Assembly (NCBI GenBank): GCA_902767355.1
Contig: CACXHG010000183.1
Span: 1 to 12,696 of the forward strand
From: an uncultured Bacteroidia bacterium
GTDB taxonomy: Bacteria > Bacteroidota > Bacteroidia > Bacteroidales > UBA932
Reading direction: 5' to 3'
DNA length: 12,696 nt
Part shown: in pieces, positions 6,898 through 12,695 of the stretch
How the letters are laid out: every line of letters starts with the position of its first letter
Position numbering within the stretch: the stretch's first letter is position 1
The notes under the pieces: generated by a model
Database searches by the model: none
The model's input: the letters and a program-made list of their open reading frames with translations, nothing else
Told to the model about the DNA's origin: nothing
Made by a program: the position numbers and the translations under genes

Positions 6898-8823
6898 ATG
6901 GCGGGCGGCAGATATATCTTCACTTCGGACTTGCATCTGGGTGCGGATTGTCCGCGCGATACCGAGGCCGAATTCATCAGCTTTCTGGATTCCCTCCCCT
7001 CCGACACCAGGGCCCTCTATCTGCTCGGAGACATATTTGACTTCTGGTTCGAGAAGCGCTCCCGCCGCTGCGGCTTCGAAGCCGTGCTGGAGGCGCTCAA
7101 GGGTGTCGCCGGCCGCGGCATAGAGGTGTATTTTCTCAAAGGCAACCACGACTGGTGGACTTTCGGGCAGCTGGAGCGCGACAGCGGTGTGCGGATACTG
7201 CAGCCGCAGCCGGTAGAGCTCACGCTGGCGGGCAAGCGCTTCTGCCTGGCCCACGGCGACGGCCTGGGCAAGGACAGTTTCAAGGAGCGTCTCACGCAGT
7301 CCGTACTCAAGGGGCGCGTGCCCATATTCCTGGCCAGATGGCTCACCCCGGCGCGCTGGCTGGACGCTTTCGCCAGGGCCTGGGCAGGGTCGAGCCGCCG
7401 CCGCAACAATGCCCACCCCTACGTCTTCAGCGAGAATAGTCCGCTCTGGAAATATACCTGCCAGAGAGAGAAGGAGCATCCGGCCGACTTTTTTATCTAC
7501 GGCCACATCCACAGCCCCGTCACGATGGACACGCCGCTGGGCACCACGATGTACATTCTGGACGACTGGTCGTCCGGCCCCTCCTGGCTGGAGTGGGACG
7601 GCGAGAAGATGACCCGCGGAGCCGGGGTCCGGCATGGCAGTGGGGATCCGCAAGGCGGCACGGCTGACGCAAATGCTCAGGGCTGTGGAGGCATAACGGT
7701 TAATAATCAGCATCTTACAGAAAATACCTCCCCCGCCGACGAGGGTAGGCAGTTTACACAAAGCACTGGTTCAGAAGCAGATACCCTCCACACCGGGGAT
7801 GGCCATCCGGGCGGGTCCCGGCGCAATGATGCCGGCATCGCAGTTCCGCTTGCACAGATGCGCTCCCTCGGCAGCCGGGGCTGCGGCGATCTGGGTTGCC
7901 TCAAGCTTCTGGCAGATCTGGCCTGCAAGCTGGGCGTGGGCAGAGTGACTGCCCTGCAGGTGATAGACACCGCTGCCGCAGCAAGCCAGCCGGACTGGCG
8001 TGTCGGATTCCCCATATACCCGGCCCTGGCCGACCTGCAGGCGCTTGAGCCGCTGCCGCTTTCCGGCAGGCTGGCCGACTATCTGGAAAAGACCGCAGCC
8101 CTCGAGGCTGAAGCCCGGATTGACTTCTCTAAGGTCTATAACGCCAAGATGCACTATCTTAACGAGCGCTTCGCCCAAGAGGGCGGACGTGTGCTCAGCA
8201 GCGATGCCTATCACAGTTTCTGGCGGGCGAACCGCCACTGGCTGGAGCTTTACTCTGCATATTGCGTGCTCCGGCACAAGTATGGCACGGGCGACAACCG
8301 CTATTGGTCTGAGCCTGAATACGAAAGGCTGCTGGAAGACGAGAGCTTCATCAGGGAGTATTCCGCCGACATGCGCTTCCACCTGTACGTGCAGTTCATC
8401 CTGCACAGGCAGATGGAAGACGCCATGGCCTATGCCGCGCAGAAAGGCGTCACCATAGATTTCACACCCGGGCAGGAAAAGCTCCCGCAGACCATCCGCC
8501 AGTGGTGGGCCGGCCTTGGCCCCCAGGAGCGGCAGGCAGAGTGCGCCGATGCCCTCGGGGTCGATATCCAGGCTCCGCAGGAGCTGGAAAGCTGGATTGC
8601 AGAAGGCATTCTCCGCCGCCGCCTCAATGATGCCTCATACCGGTCAAACATCCCGCTGGAGGACCTTCTGGGCATCACCAGCATTCTCCCCCGGGCTGCC
8701 GCAGACCCCGCTGCGGACGGCGAGCGGACGTATCTTCGCATGCCAGTCCGCCTGGAGAGCATACTGGAGCACAAGGCCCTTCTGGAGCAAATTCGCAAAG
8801 TCGCAGAGTCATCTATGGGATAA
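6898..8823 (+). CDS. lpxH: Fusion: LpxH-type UDP-2,3-diacylglucosamine diphosphatase plus catalytic-core-less GH77 remnant
   Basis: 641 residues from ATG 6898; a TTG three codons earlier is less likely. Residues 1-240 are an LpxH-type calcineurin-like phosphoesterase, which hydrolyses UDP-2,3-diacylglucosamine to lipid X and UMP in lipid A synthesis. All metal-site motifs are in order with LpxH spacing: Asp11 and His13 in SDLHLG, Asp45 in GDIFDFW, Asn83-His84 in GNHDWW, His119 in AHGD, and His203/His205 in GHIH. LpxH normally ends near residue 240. Here the frame continues through a 71-residue linker (241-311) into residues 312-641, which resemble 4-alpha-glucanotransferase (GH77/MalQ) but lack the catalytic centre. 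The LpxH part should be active. The gene follows uppP by 16 bases, consistent with one operon. A lost stop codon, a genuine two-domain protein or an assembly error could each explain the join. LpxH call firm; meaning of the tail open. Confidence 0.85.
   Translation: MAGGRYIFTSDLHLGADCPRDTEAEFISFLDSLPSDTRALYLLGDIFDFWFEKRSRRCGFEAVLEALKGVAGRGIEVYFLKGNHDWWTFGQLERDSGVRILQPQPVELTLAGKRFCLAHGDGLGKDSFKERLTQSVLKGRVPIFLARWLTPARWLDAFARAWAGSSRRRNNAHPYVFSENSPLWKYTCQREKEHPADFFIYGHIHSPVTMDTPLGTTMYILDDWSSGPSWLEWDGEKMTRGAGVRHGSGDPQGGTADANAQGCGGITVNNQHLTENTSPADEGRQFTQSTGSEADTLHTGDGHPGGSRRNDAGIAVPLAQMRSLGSRGCGDLGCLKLLADLACKLGVGRVTALQVIDTAAAASQPDWRVGFPIYPALADLQALEPLPLSGRLADYLEKTAALEAEARIDFSKVYNAKMHYLNERFAQEGGRVLSSDAYHSFWRANRHWLELYSAYCVLRHKYGTGDNRYWSEPEYERLLEDESFIREYSADMRFHLYVQFILHRQMEDAMAYAAQKGVTIDFTPGQEKLPQTIRQWWAGLGPQERQAECADALGVDIQAPQELESWIAEGILRRRLNDASYRSNIPLEDLLGITSILPRAAADPAADGERTYLRMPVRLESILEHKALLEQIRKVAESSMG
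7618..7830 (+). other. Linker between LpxH and GH77-like parts, composition like former non-coding DNA
   Basis: Residues 241-311 of the fusion are Gly, Asp, Thr, Ser and His rich with no hydrophobic core, and match no domain I know. Third codon positions lose the strong G/C preference seen on both sides, and 7690-7730 is locally A/T-rich. An imperfect hairpin (TACCTC and GAGGGTA around a 10-base loop) lies at 7726-7748. The stretch reads like an intergenic spacer brought into frame, but a flexible linker gives the same look. Confidence 0.5.
7831..8820 (+). other. GH77 (4-alpha-glucanotransferase) remnant lacking catalytic residues
   Basis: Residues 312-641 of the fusion. Residues 313-357 (GIAVPLAQMRSLGSRGCGDL, LKLLADLACKLGV, LQVIDT) align with the MalQ opening, roughly GVAIPVFSLRSxxSFGVGDFxDLKxLxDWAxKxG and LQILPINDT. 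Residues 411-518 (KVYNAKMHYL, FWRANRHWLELYSAY, LRHKYGT, HLYVQFILHRQMEDAMAYA, KGV) match the helical middle. From residue 528 (LPQTIRQWWAGL) on, the sequence matches the MalQ C-terminus, including ESWIAEGILRRRL and a final RLESILEHKALLEQIRK. Between residues 518 and 528 the segment with the catalytic Asp nucleophile (RIDH), the Glu (GEDLG) and the last Asp (THD) is missing, and the DSYPY substrate loop is altered. The part should therefore be inactive; glucan binding is conceivable. Third-position GC and frame stay gene-like across about 330 codons. Confidence 0.72.
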
Positions 8824-8829
8824 TTTTAG

Positions 8830-8837
8830 TATCTTTG
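8830..8837 (+). promoter_or_regulatory. -7 promoter box for the nucleotidyltransferase gene
   Basis: TATCTTTG matches TAnnTTTG in the 41-base gap after the fusion gene. It covers a possible TTG start at 8835, so that start would lie upstream of transcription and the ATG at 8865 is the better choice. No clear -33 TTTG is seen; that region falls inside the last codons of the preceding gene. Confidence 0.55.
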
Positions 8838-8864
8838 GAGGATTTGACACAAAAAACACACTAT

Positions 8865-9779
8865 ATGAAACCTACACTTTTGATTCTTGCTGCCGGCATG
8901 GGCTCGCGCTACGGCAGCCTCAAGCAGATGGACGGCCTCGGCCCGAACGGCGAAGCCATTATCGACTATTCTATCTTCGACGCCATCCGCGCCGGATTCG
9001 GCAAAATCGTGTTTGTGATACGCCACTCCTTCGCAGAGCCTTTCAAGGAGCACTTCCAGGCTTCCAAGTTTGGCGGCGACGTCAAGTTTGAATTTGTCTA
9101 TCAGGAGCTCGACTATCTGCCGGAAGGCTACAGCGTGCCCGAAGGCCGCGAGAAACCCTGGGGCACCAACCACGCCGTGATGATGGCCAAGGATGTTATC
9201 AAAGAGCCGTTTGCCGTGATCAATGCAGATGACTTCTATGGCAAGGAGAGCTACCAGACCATGGCCGACTACCTGCGCAGCATCGAAGGCACCAAGGGCA
9301 AATATGCCATGATAGGCTACCGCCTGGAGAACACCCTGAGCGACTTTGGCAGCGTGTCCCGCGGCGTTTGCGCCACCGATGCAAACGGGCTTCTGACGAG
9401 CGTCACAGAGCGCACGGCCATCTCCCGCAAAGGCAGCAAAGTGGTTTACACAGAGGGCGATAAAGACGTAGAACTGGACCCGACCTGCCCCGTTTCGATG
9501 AATTTCTGGGGCTTCACCCCCGAGTATTTCGGCTACAGCGAAGAGATTTTCAAGGAGTTCCTGGACGGCGCCCTGGCCAGCGGCAATCTCAAGGCCGAGT
9601 TCTTTATCCCCTACATCATAGACAAGCTCATTCGCCGCGGAGACGCATCCGTAAAGGTGCTCGACTGCGATGCGAAATGGTTTGGCGTGACCTATAAGGA
9701 AGACCGCCCCTTCACCGTAGAAAAAATAAACGCCCTCATCGCAGCAGGCGTATATCCTCAGAAGATCAGGGAGTTCTAA
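8865..9779 (+). CDS. Nucleotidyltransferase (NTP_transferase family, sugar-nucleotide pyrophosphorylase-like)
   Basis: 304 residues from ATG 8865. Residues 5-20 (LLILAAGMGSRYGSLK) are the nucleotide-binding signature of NTP transferases (LAAGxGxR plus Lys). Residues 118-124 (VINADDF) hold the metal-binding Asp, as in the N-x-D/ADD motif of GlmU and glucose-1-phosphate thymidylyltransferases. Residues 98-104 (PWGTNHA) match the GTAxA base-recognition segment. Such enzymes join a sugar 1-phosphate or phosphorylated alcohol to an NTP. The exact substrate cannot be read. Close Bacteroidota relatives are generic 'nucleotidyltransferase family protein', often near choline-kinase-like genes, but none is adjacent here. 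It has its own promoter box and ends at the bidirectional terminator, so it looks monocistronic. Supply of an activated sugar for envelope glycans is a reasonable guess. Length is normal for the family. Confidence 0.85.
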   Translation: MKPTLLILAAGMGSRYGSLKQMDGLGPNGEAIIDYSIFDAIRAGFGKIVFVIRHSFAEPFKEHFQASKFGGDVKFEFVYQELDYLPEGYSVPEGREKPWGTNHAVMMAKDVIKEPFAVINADDFYGKESYQTMADYLRSIEGTKGKYAMIGYRLENTLSDFGSVSRGVCATDANGLLTSVTERTAISRKGSKVVYTEGDKDVELDPTCPVSMNFWGFTPEYFGYSEEIFKEFLDGALASGNLKAEFFIPYIIDKLIRRGDASVKVLDCDAKWFGVTYKEDRPFTVEKINALIAAGVYPQKIREF

Positions 9780-9803
9780 AGTTTGTGCTCCCGACAAAAA
9801 AAT

Positions 9804-9832
9804 ATGCCCCCGCCCTGAAAAGGCGGGGGCAT
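9804..9832. terminator. Bidirectional intrinsic terminator between nucleotidyltransferase gene and acpP
   Basis: A perfect 11-bp stem (ATGCCCCCGCC and GGCGGGGGCAT) encloses the 7-base loop CTGAAAA. On the plus strand it is followed by TATTTGTTTT; on the minus strand by a T-rich run (seven A on the plus strand at 9796-9802). It sits between two convergent stops (9779 and 9854), so it can end both transcripts. Confidence 0.9.
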
Positions 9833-9853
9833 TATTTGTTTTAATCGTTTGTC

Positions 9854-10090
9854 TTACTGTACGTTGTCTTCAATGTACTTGATAGCATCACCGACGGTGG
9901 AGATTTTCTCTGCGATGTTGTCGGGGATAGAGAGACCGAACTGGTTCTCGAATTCCATAATAAGTTCTACAGTGTCAAGCGAGTCTGCGCCAAGGTCGTT
10001 GGTGAGGCTTGCTTCAGGACGAACTTCACTCTCGTCCACGCCCAGTTTGTCAACTATGATGGCGGTTACTTTTGAAGCGATGTCTTCCAT
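9854..10090 (-). CDS. acpP: Acyl carrier protein AcpP
   Basis: 78 residues, acidic, with the standard four-helix ACP pattern. AcpP carries growing acyl chains on a phosphopantetheine arm for fatty acid synthesis and donates acyl groups to lipid A and phospholipids. The attachment site is Ser37 in the motif GADSLDTVELIM (residues 34-45), followed by the usual acidic helix II ending EFENQFGLSIPD. Length and sequence are typical. Unusually, fabF does not follow: the gene ends at the bidirectional terminator, so it appears to be transcribed alone. It has the best promoter of the window and an A/T-rich leader of about 60 bases. Confidence 0.97.
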   Translation of the reverse strand: MEDIASKVTAIIVDKLGVDESEVRPEASLTNDLGADSLDTVELIMEFENQFGLSIPDNIAEKISTVGDAIKYIEDNVQ

Positions 10091-10099
10091 TTTAGAATT

Positions 10100-10115
10100 G
10101 TTAATTAGTTAATTA
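10100..10115. repeat. Tandem GTTAATTA pair in the acpP leader
   Basis: Two back-to-back copies of GTTAATTA (10100-10107 and 10108-10115), followed by the partial copy GTAGTTA, occupy the 5' leader of acpP just upstream of its ATG. On the mRNA this is an unstructured A/U-rich stretch. It could help ribosome binding without a Shine-Dalgarno, or be a protein site; the sequence alone does not decide. Confidence 0.45.
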
Positions 10116-10155
10116 GTAGTTATCTGTTATTTGTCTTTTCAAGCAAAAAGGTCTG

Positions 10156-10186
10156 CAAAGTTAATTCATTTTTTCGGAATACCAAA
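10156..10186 (-). promoter_or_regulatory. acpP promoter, -33 and -7 boxes
   Basis: On the minus strand TTTG (10183-10186), 19 bases, then TAACTTTG (10156-10163) match the Bacteroidota sigma-factor consensus TTTG-N19-TAnnTTTG. Transcription should begin near 10150, leaving about 60 bases of leader. This is the only promoter in the window with both boxes and ideal spacing, consistent with strong acpP expression. Confidence 0.8.
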
Positions 10187-10201
10187 TTACCGCCGTTTTG
10201 C

Positions 10202-10209
10202 TACCTTTG
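10202..10209 (+). promoter_or_regulatory. -7 promoter box for the purN fusion gene
   Basis: TACCTTTG matches TAnnTTTG and ends only 9 bases before the ATG at 10219. With the usual distance, transcription would start within a few bases of the start codon, giving a nearly leaderless mRNA. A TTG start at 10198 lies upstream of the box and is rejected. No clear -33 TTTG at the right spacing. It is divergent from the acpP promoter. Confidence 0.55.
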
Positions 10210-10218
10210 TCTCTCGTT

Positions 10219-11667
10219 ATGAAGAATCTGGTCATTTTCGCCTCCGGCAGCGGTACCAATGCCGAGAATCTTATCAAATACTTTGCCGAATCGAAGCAAT
10301 TCCGTGTAGCGGCCGTTTTCTGCAACAAGCCCGACGCCTTTGTGCTGCAGCGCGCCGCACGGCTGGGTGTCCCCACCGAGGTCTTCAATAAAGCCGACCT
10401 GTGGGAAGGCCGCGTGCAGGCCCTGCTTGCGCAATACGATGCCTGGGCGCTGATTCTGGCCGGATTCCTGATGATGGTGCCGCCCGCCATAGTGCAATCT
10501 TACCCGGGCCGCATCATCAACATCCACCCCGCCCTGCTGCCCAAATACGGCGGACGCGGCATGCACGGCATGCACGTGCACGAGGCCGTGGTGGCCGCGG
10601 GCGAAGTCGAGAGCGGCATCACCATACACCTGGTGGACGAGCAATATGACCACGGCCGCACGCTGTTCCAGGCGCGCTGCGAAGTGCTGCCCTGCGACAC
10701 GGCCATGGACGTGGCTGCCAAGATACACCTGCTGGAGCAGGAGCACTTCCCGGAGGTGGTGGACGGCTATCTGGGCAATCTGTTAAACAAACAGGATATG
10801 GAACAGTATGTAGTGGGCATAGGCGAGGCCCTGTGGGACATGCTTCCCGGCGGCAAGCAGCTGGGCGGCGCCCCCGCCAATTTTGCCTATCACGCCAGCG
10901 GTAGCGGCCTGACCGGCATAGCCGTCAGCGCCATCGGCAACGACGTCCTGGGCGACGAAATCGTGGCCTCATTCAAGGAGCATGGACTCAAGCACCACCT
11001 CTCCCGCGTGGACTATCCTACCGGCACGGTGCAGGTGACCCTGAGCGGCCGCGGCATCCCGCAATACGAAATCATGGAAGGCGTGGCCTGGGACAATATC
11101 CCCTGGTCCGACGCCCTGGCCGAGATTGCAGAGCGCAGCCGCGCGGTGTGCTTCGGCTCCCTGGCCCAGCGCAACAGCGTTTCCAGGGCCACAATCCAGC
11201 GCTTCCTGAAGGCTGTGCCAGAGGGCTGCCTGAAAGTGTTCGACATCAACTTAAGGCAGCATTTCTATAGCGAAAAGATCATACGCGACTCCCTGCTGCT
11301 GTGCGACATACTTAAGATAAATGACGAAGAACTGGCAGTAGTGGCCGATATGCTCGGCTACGCCGGACTGGAGCAGGACGTGGTCTGCGGTCACCTGCGC
11401 AAGGACTTCGGCCTGCAGATGCTTATCCTGACCTGCGGCGTGCGCGGCAGTTATATCTACTACGACGGCGGGATGTCCTTCCTGGGCACTCCGGACAGCG
11501 AAGTGGTGGACACAGTGGGCGCCGGCGACTCCTTCGGCGGGGCCTTCGTGCGCTCCATCCTGAGCGGCAAGAGCGTGCCCGAGGCGCACCAGACTGCGGT
11601 GGACGTCTCCACCTGGGTCTGCGGCTGCCACGGCGCGATGCCCGAAAAAAGCCCAGAAGCTGTTTAG
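10219..11667 (+). CDS. purN: Fusion: phosphoribosylglycinamide formyltransferase (PurN) plus PfkB-family sugar kinase
   Basis: 482 residues from ATG 10219. Residues 1-190 are PurN, which transfers formyl from 10-formyltetrahydrofolate to GAR in purine synthesis. Visible are the phosphate-binding SGSGTN (9-14), the catalytic Asn101 and His103 in INIHPALLP, and Asp140 in HLVDEQYDHG. PurN alone usually ends near residue 190. Here the frame continues into residues 194-482, a complete PfkB-family kinase: GEALWDMLPGG then GGAPANFAYH (202-225), FDINLR (341-346), and the C-terminal signature DTVGAGDSFGGAF (431-443) with catalytic base Asp437. The kinase half most resembles Bacteroidota fructokinases, but the sugar is a guess. 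The two are normally separate proteins. Residue 194 is a Met at a natural kinase start, and the junction is a short A/T-rich patch, so a lost stop or one-base indel may have joined two genes. Confidence 0.88.
   Translation: MKNLVIFASGSGTNAENLIKYFAESKQFRVAAVFCNKPDAFVLQRAARLGVPTEVFNKADLWEGRVQALLAQYDAWALILAGFLMMVPPAIVQSYPGRIINIHPALLPKYGGRGMHGMHVHEAVVAAGEVESGITIHLVDEQYDHGRTLFQARCEVLPCDTAMDVAAKIHLLEQEHFPEVVDGYLGNLLNKQDMEQYVVGIGEALWDMLPGGKQLGGAPANFAYHASGSGLTGIAVSAIGNDVLGDEIVASFKEHGLKHHLSRVDYPTGTVQVTLSGRGIPQYEIMEGVAWDNIPWSDALAEIAERSRAVCFGSLAQRNSVSRATIQRFLKAVPEGCLKVFDINLRQHFYSEKIIRDSLLLCDILKINDEELAVVADMLGYAGLEQDVVCGHLRKDFGLQMLILTCGVRGSYIYYDGGMSFLGTPDSEVVDTVGAGDSFGGAFVRSILSGKSVPEAHQTAVDVSTWVCGCHGAMPEKSPEAV
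10798..11667 (+). other. PfkB-family kinase half, with its own potential ATG
   Basis: Residues 194-482 of the PurN fusion equal a full-length stand-alone kinase of 289 residues starting MEQYVVGIGEALWD, just as free fructokinase-like proteins of Bacteroidota begin. An internal translation start at 10798 could produce it separately. Upstream of this ATG is CTGTTAAACAAACAGGAT; removing one T at 10783-10784 would create a TAA stop ending PurN and leave a 13-base spacer. Confidence 0.75.
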
Positions 11668-11715
11668 AAATAGTTAACGAGAAGATTTATGAAGATGTTT
11701 TTCAAAACAGCTTCT
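11655..11715. repeat. 61-bp imperfect palindrome between convergent genes, possible bidirectional terminator
   Basis: Arms AGAAGCTGTTTAGAAA (11655-11670) and TTTCAAAACAGCTTCT (11700-11715) are complementary over 15 of 16 positions, with a single A-A mismatch, around a 29-base A/T-rich loop. The left arm includes the last codons and stop of the PurN-PfkB gene; the right arm reaches the stop codon of the glutamine synthetase gene. No long T run follows, so it is not a classical intrinsic terminator. The loop contains GAAGAT twice, 10 bases apart. Confidence 0.6.
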
Positions 11716-12695
11716 TATCCGCAATAAAAATACTCTTTCACGAGGGCCTGCATCAGAGCCGGGTCCGCAGCCAGCCTCTGGCGCAAATCCTCGTCGCCAT
11801 AGGCGCGCAGGGCCTTTATGATGCCGTCTATCATGCGCGGCGGGAATACGCCCTCGGCCTCGTACAGCGCGCGGTCCCGGGCCAGACAGTCGGCCGACTG
11901 CCGGCAAGAAGCGGGCAGGCTGTCCAGCGCCTCGAGGCGGCCGGCATTCTCTGCCTTGTGAATATCTATGTCCACATATTTGTCGCGGGCAAGCGCCAGG
12001 GCCTCATCTTCAGGCATTTCCAGGCCAAGGCGGGCTGCCGTGCAAAGGCCGGCCATCAGCTGGTATATATCCGCCGAACAGTCGGGACTGCGCATCTCGA
12101 AGGTCTGCTTGTGGGTGGTGTCCATGTCTGAAGCCGGCACCGACGGGTTTGCCAGATGGCACATATCGCGGCCGGTGGACCAGCCCAGCGGCACGCGCAC
12201 CAGCGCAGAGCGGTTGCAGTCGCCCCAGCACACGTTGGTGGGCGCCTCCTGATGCGGCACCAGGCGGAAATATGAGGTGGGATTCTTGTTGCCGAAGGCG
12301 GTGATGCTGGGGGCCATCTTCATAAGGCCGGCAATCGCCCTGAGGGCATAGTCGGACAGACGGCCGTCGCTGCCCAGAGTCACATTGCGGCCATCCTTCA
12401 TCAGGCGCATGTGGATATGCATGCCGCTGCCCGCCTTGCCCACGGTGATCTTGGGGGCGAAAGATACGTCCAGTCCGCGCTTGTAGGCCAGGTTGCGGAT
12501 GACCCACTTGGCCAGCAGCAGCTGGTCGGCGGCGGTGTCCAGCGGATTGGGCAGGAACTCTATCTCGTTCTGCTCGTATATCTTGCCGTCCAGGGTAAAA
12601 TTGCCCACTTCGCTGTGGCCGTATTTTATCTGGCCGCCGGTGGCAGCCACGTGGTGCATACATTCGCGGCGGAAGTCATTGAGCTTGGCAAAGGG
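11715..12695 (-). CDS. glnA: Glutamine synthetase, C-terminal part (runs off window)
   Basis: The frame is open from the window edge to TAA at 11715, giving 326 residues of an expected 450-500; the N-terminal beta-grasp domain lies outside. The enzyme makes glutamine from glutamate, ammonia and ATP. Catalytic-domain motifs are in order: HHVAATGGQIKYGHSE (metal and glutamate site), KITVGKAGSGMHIHMRL with the ATP-site His, NPTSYFRLVPHQEAP, NRSALVRVPLG and FEMRSPDCSADIY, holding the usual substrate Arg residues. The region where adenylylated enzymes have NLYDLP reads KYVDIDIH, so regulation by adenylylation at that Tyr is doubtful. It looks like the type I fold rather than the longer GSIII. It is convergent with the PurN-PfkB gene, 47 bases away, across the palindrome. 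Confidence 0.9.
   Translation of the reverse strand, partial: PFAKLNDFRRECMHHVAATGGQIKYGHSEVGNFTLDGKIYEQNEIEFLPNPLDTAADQLLLAKWVIRNLAYKRGLDVSFAPKITVGKAGSGMHIHMRLMKDGRNVTLGSDGRLSDYALRAIAGLMKMAPSITAFGNKNPTSYFRLVPHQEAPTNVCWGDCNRSALVRVPLGWSTGRDMCHLANPSVPASDMDTTHKQTFEMRSPDCSADIYQLMAGLCTAARLGLEMPEDEALALARDKYVDIDIHKAENAGRLEALDSLPASCRQSADCLARDRALYEAEGVFPPRMIDGIIKALRAYGDEDLRQRLAADPALMQALVKEYFYCG

Noticed and set aside
7634..7696. 20-codon frame starting MAVGIRKAARL in the linker, shifted by one base from the fusion frame
   Set aside because: Considered as the true LpxH end or a small gene, but it has no promoter or ribosome site, and the frame is closed by a stop at 7612 just before.
7726..7748. Hairpin in the LpxH-GH77 linker as a riboswitch or terminator
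   Set aside because: The stem is short and bulged, no T run follows, and I recognise no riboswitch core around it.
6850..7761. Minus-strand frame of 303 codons across the LpxH part
   Set aside because: It is opposite a phosphoesterase with every metal ligand in place; its product is Ala/Gly/Arg-rich without family features.
7831..8820. GH77 catalytic segment hidden in another frame by frameshift
   Set aside because: There is no room: only about 10 residues separate the flanking homologous parts, so the core is deleted rather than shifted.
8826..9797. Minus-strand frame of 323 codons opposite the nucleotidyltransferase gene
   Set aside because: The plus strand carries the NTP-transferase signature; the minus frame also crosses part of the terminator approach and has no domain.
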